Shown here: positions 56,809 through 64,000 of the stretch, piece by piece | How the letters are laid out: each line of letters starts with the position of its first letter | Numbering within the stretch: the stretch's first letter is position 1 | NCBI GenBank assembly: GCA_001600175.1 | Contig: BCJC01000004.1 | Span: 1,984,001-2,048,000, forward strand | DNA from: Erythrobasidium yunnanense | Lineage: Eukaryota > Basidiomycota > Cystobasidiomycetes > Erythrobasidiales > Erythrobasidiaceae | Direction of reading: 5' to 3' | DNA: 64,000 nucleotides | Notes under the pieces: model-generated | Database searches by the model: none | Seen by the model: only the letters and a program-made list of their open reading frames with translations | Told to the model about the DNA's origin: nothing | Program-made: the position numbers and the translations under genes

Positions 56809-59800
56809 ATGGCTCTGAGCGCCAGCGACCACCAGCATAATCCGACAGCAGACACAGAAACAGCCAAAGACCGGGAAAGCTTCGAGTTTTACGATCCGCG
56901 AGGACTCTTCAGCAAAGCAAGACGCAAGCCGTCAGTCGCTGTACCATCTATTGCCTCTTCGCCCAATTCAGAACGACAACGTGCAGCTGCTGGAAAGTCG
57001 GAGGAAGCAGCGGTTTCGCACGATGGAATACGAGATAATGGACATGGTAATGATACTGTGCAAGATGGTATAGCTGCGAACGAGGTAAGGCATCGCTTGA
57101 AAAAGGCTGGGCAAGCCCGCAAGTGGAGAGAACAACGGGCTGATATCTGCATCCTTCCTCTACCCTCTTTCCATGCTCTCCCCTCTATTCTGTATACGTA
57201 CTGTGATTCTACAGAATGCACCCACAGAAACGGCCCCCATCCCCATCCTCTCTTCATCAGCCTCGGGGCACCATCTTCAGCAGCAGCATGAACAGCAGCC
57301 AGCGTATAACTACGGCCACGACGGTCTTCCGGTACACAACAACAACAACAACAACACCGACGAACGTGGTCGGTTATCTCGCTTGAACATCAACGACGAC
57401 CCAACGCCTCGCAATTCTCACTCCTCTCACTCTCGAAGAAGGCCAAGCGATTCCTTAGCTTCTCGCTTATTGTCAACTTCAGCAGGCGCGCGATCACGGT
57501 CAAGATCTAGGTCGTCGTCATCTACAGAGGAAGGGCGCATGAGCGACGACGACAACGCGTCGTCAATCTTATCGCCCGCTGCAGAGTTCTTGGGCTCATT
57601 CACTTCTTCCGGAACAGGAAGTGGGCTCTTAGGACGTTCTACGTCCAATGCAGCTGCCAAAGCCAGAGCGCGCGCAAACAGCCGTTCAATACAACAGAGA
57701 GACAGAGCATTCTCATCATCTTCCAATACTGCCAACAATAAAGCAAGCAGGCAGTTCAGCATCTCGTCCGTATCGCTCTCGCACCATCCATCATTCATCG
57801 CACCCGATCCAGACGACGAAGGCGAAGAAGTCGACGGCTACGTCCTCCTCGAGATCCTAGGAACCGGGACATTCTCCACCGTTCGAAAAGCACGACATAT
57901 AGAAAGCGGAACTGAGGTGGCTGTCAAGATTGTGAGACATGCGGCGTTTCAGGATCAGGGTAGGAATGAGGGCGGATTGGGCATGGGCATGTCGGCTAGC
58001 ACGTCTGGGATAGGACTGTGGAGTCGCGAAAGAGATAGGAAGACGAGTCAATCTGAAGGACTCAGAATCGCAAGTGGTGTTACCGTAAATGGTGAAGCTT
58101 CCCCTTCCTCGTCTACAACCAATTCGCGGACGAAGACAGCGAAAACGAAGCAGCAAAGACAACAAGCTAGTCTAGGCTATCTAGAAGTAGACGATATTCC
58201 ACTCCGACATCGATCATGCTCGTCTCCGAGCATCACTATGCAACTGCCTACGTTCTTCAATCATAGTAATGGGAAATCGCCTTCGAATCACATTGATGGC
58301 CTGCCGCCCATGCACGATGACGATAGAGGTATCCTAGAGGAGGATATGGATGGAGATACACCTATGCAAGGGCTGTCTCCCTTACCCATCGAAGAACCGC
58401 GTCCCATTCCCGGCGCAGAGAACGATGCAGCAGAGGAGGGCGAGGCCGACGACATGATTCTCGACGAAGGCCTCTCCTTCGCAGACGCTGCTCTCCAGAA
58501 AGAAGTCTATATCTGGTCCCAGCTCTCTGATCATCCACATATCGTACCCTTACTCCATTTCCACGAAACGGATTTCGCAAGTTTTATCTTCATGCCTCTG
58601 TGCGGTGGGAACTTATTGCAGTATGTCCGGCTGAATGGGAAAGGAAACACTACTACTAGGGATGGGATGCAGAACTCGCCGCCTATGCCTATGATTGGGT
58701 CAAACTCGACTACTTCATTGCATAGATCAGTCTCCATCACGTCCAATGCGAGCACGAGTAGCTCTGCTGGACACAACACTGCATCAGGAGGAGGAAGTGG
58801 GGGAAAGATAGGAAGAAGTGGAAGTATACGCCTTCGCCATCCTGGAGAAGTAGTCTCGGGAGGAATGGGATTGCCCTTCTCTACTGTGCAACGCATCTTT
58901 TCTCAAATAGTGCTTGGACTAGAATACCTACACTTACAAGCGAAAGTCACGCATAAAGACATCAAGCTTGAAAACATCCTTCTGGACGAGGTAAACGAAG
59001 GAGGCGGTGAAGGAAATGAGAACTTCAGAATATCGGACTTTGGATTAGCGCATGCAGTGGAGATCATGTCTGCTTCTTCTGGAGTAATAGGAGGTGGAGA
59101 ACCAGGCTATATCTCACCTCCTTGGAGAAAAGGCGGTCGTTTCGATCCTCGAGCGCGCAGAGAACACGCTCTTTCAGATGGTGATGCTCAAGATATAATG
59201 ATGTCCTCCGCCCCTCCCCATGCTATCCATTTCCCTTCACTGGGAGAAGCAGCTTCACTCATTCTGCCGTCCTCGACGAGGGATACAGTACCTACTGCGG
59301 GACCGGCGGCGGGAGCATCGGCACCTTCCATGTCGTTGCCTGATGAAAGCCTCCTAGAGCTTAGACATGGAAGTGGCAGCCAGGCAAGCCCGCATAAAGC
59401 GCTCAAAAGGACAGCTACTACCACTTCTTCCTCTCCTCCTTCTTCATCTCTATCCCCACCCACTGCGCGATTCAAGCCTACCCGTTCATCACTCGCTTCT
59501 CGGCGCTCGCACATCCACGCTATACCCGCTACTCTCGCCCAACTTTCCACTACATTCGGAGACGCCACAGCCGGTTCTTTACAATACACCTCTCCCGAGC
59601 AGATCCGTTCTCCAGCGCCTATCACAGACTATTCCGTCGATATATGGGCGCTGGGATGTGTGCTGTACGCTATGGTCGAGGGCAAACTACCCTTCGACGA
59701 TGGATTCGAACCGAGACTAAGGGTGCAGATCATGAAAGGCGAATGGAAGACCCCCACTGCTCTGCTTCTACAAGATGGCGAGCAGGAGGAAGTCAAGAAG

Positions 59801-60274
59801 GAGAAACGACAGATCACGGATATCCTTAAAGGATGCCTGGAAATGGATGCAAAGAAGAGATGGACGATTGAACAAGTTGCAAATTCGGAATGGTTGCTGG
59901 AATATATGGCGAGCAGCGAATCGCCTAGGTCGCCAGTCTCGTCTTCACGAGGCAGAGGACGTCGACCTGCAGACAGCAGACATCGTCGACAACTAGATGT
60001 GCAGAATGAAGAAGGTGATGAAGAAGACGAGCTGCACATGCGGAGTCGCTCCCGCGGTCGACGGCCCGCAATGCTTCGTCGGGAGTCTTCGCAACAAACA
60101 GGAGGAAGGACTTCTTCTAGCAGGAGTGGGAGCGGCAGTAGTAAGAGAAGAGGTCCCTCTGTGGATGAGTATAGGAGAGCAAGAGGAGAGACGCCTACCC
60201 GGAACTCGCCGAGATCAAGAAGTGCAGGAAGGAGATATAATGGAGATTCATTGACGAGCTGGGAGATTCTGTAA
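56809..60274 (+). CDS. Ser/Thr protein kinase with large inserts
   Basis: Two exons (56809-57084, 57215-60274; intron 130 nt) give 1,111 residues. A long Ser/Asn/Arg-rich N terminus precedes a kinase domain with the glycine loop LGTGTFSTV (about residue 300), EVAVKIV, catalytic loop HKDIKLENILLD (about 671), DFGLAH (about 700), SPEQI (about 880, in place of APE) and DIWALGCVLYAMVEGKLPF. HRD is replaced by HKD. There are about 190 extra residues between the VAVK lysine and the C helix, and about 180 in the activation segment. The tail is Arg/Ser-rich. It belongs to the CAMK/NIM1-like kinases in general appearance, but the exact orthology is not clear. Confidence 0.88.
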
Positions 60275-60511
60275 AGGACGATGTGTGGATCGGAAAATGG
60301 AGGAGATGTGTGGTGTTGTTGCTTTGGATTCTAGTTTTCAATTAAATATCTTTCGTTGTTGGCATCGGACTGTACGAGCTCAGAGAGACATCATGTTGTC
60401 GTTTTGGTTAAGCTGCTCCTTTCACATTAGATCTCAGCTAGTCAGTTCATCACTCAAGAATCCGCCAGCAATCTCAGACTTTCATACTATCAAGAATTGC
60501 ACGCTCTTTCT

Positions 60512-62410
60512 CTATGCCTCTTTGTCTCTACTTACACCTTGCCTACTCTGCAGAGCGTGCCATGCCCTCATCCATCCTTCCTCAAACTCAGCTTCACTGA
60601 ATCTCTGATTCGCCATCTTTCGCGCACGTTCTCGTATACTTTCCTGCTCTTTATCCGACATAGAAAAGATATGTACGAGCTGTTTCGCATATTGTTCAGG
60701 AGAGCTGGCGTGAAAACCTGTAGGTTGACCTGCTTCTTGTACGACGATGTCTAGTAAAGGCCCGCCGGAGCGATGAACTAGAGGTATTAAGCCAGCAGCC
60801 TGCAGAGAGCGTAAGTTATTGTCTCTTTGCCGGATAAAAGATTGGGGTGAAGACCTACCATAAATTCGACGACATTGATCCCGAAATGCTCATCGACCAT
60901 GGTGCTCAACCCGACCGAAGCTCTCGCAAATAGCTTGAGAAGCTCCGGAAACGGTGGATTGATGACAAATTCCACTTTGTCCTATACATATGCACACGGC
61001 TCAGACTGTTTGAGGCCTCGGGACGAACGATGTTGGCCTACCTCGATCGTAAGTTCTTCAGCCAGTTTCCGCAAGGATGCTACTCTCGTTTCGTCTCCTG
61101 CATTCCTCACACTTCCAGCCATGATTAGTCTCGCAGGCTCTGTCCTCCTTGACCCTTTTAGATCAGGCAAGCTCTGCAAGTCGATGTAACTTTTGAACGC
61201 CTTCAGCTGTGTAGCGTGTTCTTTTTCCGGTCTGAACTGCGCGACGCTCAGAATAATCCTCTCCCTATTCTTCAAAGATAGTCCTGAGAGAACGTTCGTA
61301 TCGCAAGGAGGGTAGACAATTGATGCTGATTTTGTTCGTGTGTCGGAGATTGATGACGCGCCTAGAAGGGTGTTGATATGTGTTTGTGTCCATGAGGAAT
61401 TGACCATGAGGTAGTCTGCCTGCCTCAGACAGAAGGAATATAGCTTTGCGAAGGCGAGATAGTAGCTGCGTCGCGGATAAAATATCAGCCAGCCAAATAA
61501 GTGGGGAACATATTAGCTTACAGCAGCTTTCCGCGTGATAGTATACTTGATTTCGCAACGGCTGAGTTGTTTGTATGTCCAGCTGCTCGAGAGCGCACGC
61601 GTTGCAGCATGTCCGAGCTGCCACCGACTATAAGATCGAGACGAACGCGCATCATAATGGAGCGCACCTTATCGTAGGGTAATGGACATATGCACCAACG
61701 GGAATGCGGGTATATAGCTTGACCAGAGGAAAAGTGAAAGCGTAGCCCATCGTGTCTGCCGGCAGAGATCAGAAACGGCTTGTCTATGAGACGTATGCAT
61801 TCTTACCTATAAAGATATCCGGCACAATGCTCATCAGAGCTTCGTTGCCCAAAACTACGCTTCCCAAGCTCTGTCCTAGCAATGTAAAGCGCTTCCACGT
61901 CGTATCTTCCACGAGATATCGCGAGCGGAGGTAGATCAGGGCTAGCCGAGAAGGATCTAGAGCTATAGAGAATCTTGCCTATCAGATGAAAGATCAGTCA
62001 ATATGCAGGATAGCAATCGGCCTTTGTTGTAAGCTACCTTGACTTTCTCGATGATCTCGCTCTTTGTCGCGTCTACATCGCCAGTGTATATAAGGCATAT
62101 CACGTCAGGTTTTCCTCTCTGTAGACATGCCACAGCCGTCCAAAGCACGCGTTCACCACCTCCGCCTGCATTGCTGCCAAGATGTCAGTTCGCATTCGAT
62201 ATATAGGCAAGGAGGGTCGACGAAAGCACACCAGTAGGGATGGAAAAGTCCGACTAGAGTCTTGTTGTCATTATGAATTCCCAGATCGTTCAGAAGTGCT
62301 TTCCGGCGCCTGACATTGCGGTTTTCGATAGCAGAACGTAGGAGTTTCAGACCGAGAAAGCATAGTAGCAGGCATATCGTTAGTGCTGTCAGAAGCGTCT
62401 GAAGAACCAT
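60512..62410 (-). CDS. ALG11: Alpha-1,2-mannosyltransferase ALG11
   Basis: Eight exons (62410-62232, 62173-62038, 61978-61807, 61755-61668, 61617-61522, 61465-61042, 60981-60859, 60799-60512) join to 501 residues, the usual length. An N-terminal membrane segment ([19 protein letters not shown]) is followed by [44 protein letters not shown], the GT4 stretch [17 protein letters not shown] and [13 protein letters not shown]. These are hallmarks of ALG11, which adds the fourth and fifth mannoses to the dolichol-linked oligosaccharide on the cytosolic face of the ER. Introns are 50-60 nt. The start is 155 bases from the divergent HIT gene. Confidence 0.96.
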
Positions 62411-62565
62411 TCAAAGAGGTTGGCAAAAAGCTGAAAGCCGCGAGACAACGTTGACTTCTGATTGACATCTCGGATCTGAACAAGCTGACGCTTCTTCGCC
62501 TCGCTGCAAGATCTGTAATACTTTCGCGGACTCCCTACATCTACCAGTACAAGTTCAAGCACACC
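62411..62565. promoter_or_regulatory. Short bidirectional promoter
   Basis: Only 155 bases separate the start codons of ALG11 (minus) and the HIT gene (plus), so the two must share a promoter region. No clear TATA box is visible. Confidence 0.6.
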
Positions 62566-63331
62566 ATGGCAGCTCACGCCGACCCAAACTGCATCTTGTG
62601 AGGGGAAAGAACACGCCGTCATTTGTGCGATATCCCTGGGCTTACCGCGTCGATAATGCGATGACTCCAGCTGCAAGATCATCAAGTAGGACATACGAAG
62701 CTCGTACGGCCAGACTACGACCTGACCGGGATTCTGTTAGGGGCGACATCCCGTCTTTCAAGCTCGTAGACACCGAAAAGACCTACGCTTTCCTCGATAT
62801 CGGCCCGCTAAGCAAAGGGCATGCATTAGTAATCCCTAAATGTACGCAGCGTCCTCCACAAATTTTGATGAAAGCTGAGCTTTCGTTCGTCAGATCACGG
62901 GGAGAAGATCACCGACGTCCGTAAGTACTCGTACAGCACAGCTCTTGAGTGGTCTTCTGACAGCTTCTTCAGCTGACGAGCACCTTGTCGAGGTATTGAA
63001 GTACTGCAAGGCTATCGCAGCCGCAGCGGGGCACAAAGAATACAATATTTTGCAGAACAACGGCAAGCTCGCTCATCAAGTTGTGCCTCATGTGCACTTC
63101 CAGTAAGTCATACTCTGCAGCTTGCTGGTGGTTGTTGGCTGACCTTTCTTGTCATAGCGTCATCCCAAAGACGAGCGAAGAAGACGGTCTTCAAATCGGC
63201 TGGCCTACCCAGAAAGCCGACATGGAGGAGCTCAAGAAGTACTGTGAAGTAATGTGAGTGCACTATGCTTTCTGTATCATGCGAAAGAAAGCTGAAGTGG
63301 CTGAGACAATCACAGCAAGGGCAAATTGTAA
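62566..63331 (+). CDS. HNT1: HIT-family nucleotide hydrolase (HINT type)
   Basis: Seven exons (62566-62597, 62671-62685, 62741-62841, 62894-62920, 62973-63102, 63158-63253, 63316-63331) encode 138 residues. CIFCKIIKGDIPSFKL and YAFLDIGPLSKGHALVIPK are followed by the histidine triad HVHFHVIP (H98, H100, H102). Such enzymes hydrolyse AMP-lysine and AMP-amide bonds and bind purine nucleotides. The second exon is only 15 nt (CTGCAAGATCATCAA) and is required to restore the invariant CKIIK, and the last exon is 16 nt. Introns are 52-73 nt. The symbol is given by family likeness to yeast HNT1. Confidence 0.93.
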
Positions 63332-64000
63332 ATGCAAGTCATCAAGCGTCCGAGCTATGTGTAGCATAGATGAGAGCGCCTGACCCTCAAGCGCAGAGAC
63401 GTGTTTGCACAGCTGTGTCGTCAAAACCGAATGGCCCGACCAATGACCGCACCCAGCTCTGAAAGCGATCTTTACCTCCTAATCATGCAGTATCACGGCT
63501 TACTTTATTGTCAAGGGTCATACCCTTCGTCCCTCTCTGCATGTCGACATCCTACTTGCAGCTTTCGTTCACGATGATCGGAGCTTTGGCACCAGCTGTC
63601 CATGACTAGTCCCTAGGCTCCGTAGCGTCGTCCTTTGTTGCGCTGTGGATGCATAACGGACCGGTGTAGCGCTGATGCATCGACTGCTCTTCAGGCCACA
63701 AGACGTCGATATCAAGTAGTGGAGCAGAGACAAGGTGCAGCTGCATAGCCTCACAGGTGTGAGCAAAGCGTGGAAGCGAGCAATTGGTGCGAGCGGAAAC
63801 CTTGCCGCTAGGTCGTGCAACGGTGATGAAAGGTAAGCTGTTGAACTTTCAACAGATTTTTTCCCTTGAAAGTACAAAGGTTCCCACGGACTTTCGAGCG
63901 AGCTTGGGGGGTTCAAATAGTGAGCCAGCTGCATCTCTCCTCTTTCTCTTTCGCTCCCAAAGCAAGAGTGGAAGCCAACAGCGGTACAACGTCTTTGATT
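63332..64000. other. No supported gene at the window edge
   Basis: A 121-codon minus-strand frame (63569-63934) has no recognisable motif. It may be chance or part of a gene cut by the window end. Confidence 0.4.

Noticed and set aside
59188-59625. Antisense frames of 100-150 codons opposite the kinase, AT-hook and coiled-coil genes
   Set aside because: These are shadows of serine- and glycine-rich coding sequence without start context or motifs.
63569-63934. Minus-strand gene at the window edge
   Set aside because: 121 codons without recognisable sequence or splice signals; not enough support.

Overview
The window looks like nuclear DNA of a filamentous or dimorphic fungus, most likely a basidiomycete. 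The evidence is dense protein-coding genes on both strands, many short GT-AG introns (mostly 48-90 nt, with CTAAC or CTGAC branch sites), and recognisable fungal genes: a full-length PDR-type ABC transporter, ALG11, QCR7, ribosomal protein eL36, ARF, TDP1 and secreted GH3, GH16 and GH5 enzymes. The species cannot be named from the sequence alone. I saw no tRNA, rRNA, CRISPR array, retroelement or DNA transposon.

Region by region. From 1 to 7 kb there is a family of small unknown paralogs (three in tandem, plus a related two-unit copy) around an eight-exon secreted beta-glucosidase. From 7.3 to 17 kb lie a GH16 glucanase, ARF, eL36 and a large coiled-coil/low-complexity protein. From 17.3 to 24.3 kb is an accessory-looking stretch: a small secreted cysteine protein, a pair of related unknown genes of which one is degenerate, a striking array of eight regularly spaced GC-rich palindromes (20,220-21,117), a Baeyer-Villiger-type monooxygenase and an unknown gene with a frame break. 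From 25 to 28.4 kb are a GH5 mannanase, a possible small cysteine-spaced secreted protein and QCR7. From 28.7 to 38.5 kb are a 1,633-residue AT-hook/SPxK chromatin-like protein and a 1,480-residue membrane protein that joins an epimerase-like Rossmann domain to an exostosin (GT47) domain. From 39.6 to 47 kb are two secreted proteins (one internally duplicated), a quinone-oxidoreductase-like MDR enzyme, a His-rich unknown and two small tandem PPxY proteins. From 47 to 63.3 kb are TDP1, the PDR transporter, a GPANK1-like G-patch protein, a kinase with large inserts, and ALG11 divergent from a HIT hydrolase.

How the genes relate. There is no single operon-like system. Three secreted glycosidases (GH3, GH16, GH5), a beta-glucosidase promoter with CreA/Mig1-like sites, and several small secreted proteins suggest a plant- or wall-associated lifestyle. 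Housekeeping genes are interspersed. The strongest undescribed candidates are the palindrome array, whose eight copies all keep a CGG-N6/7-CCG core, and the Rossmann-exostosin fusion. Exon-intron models were built by hand from splice signals and reading-frame continuity. Nearly all close exactly in frame.
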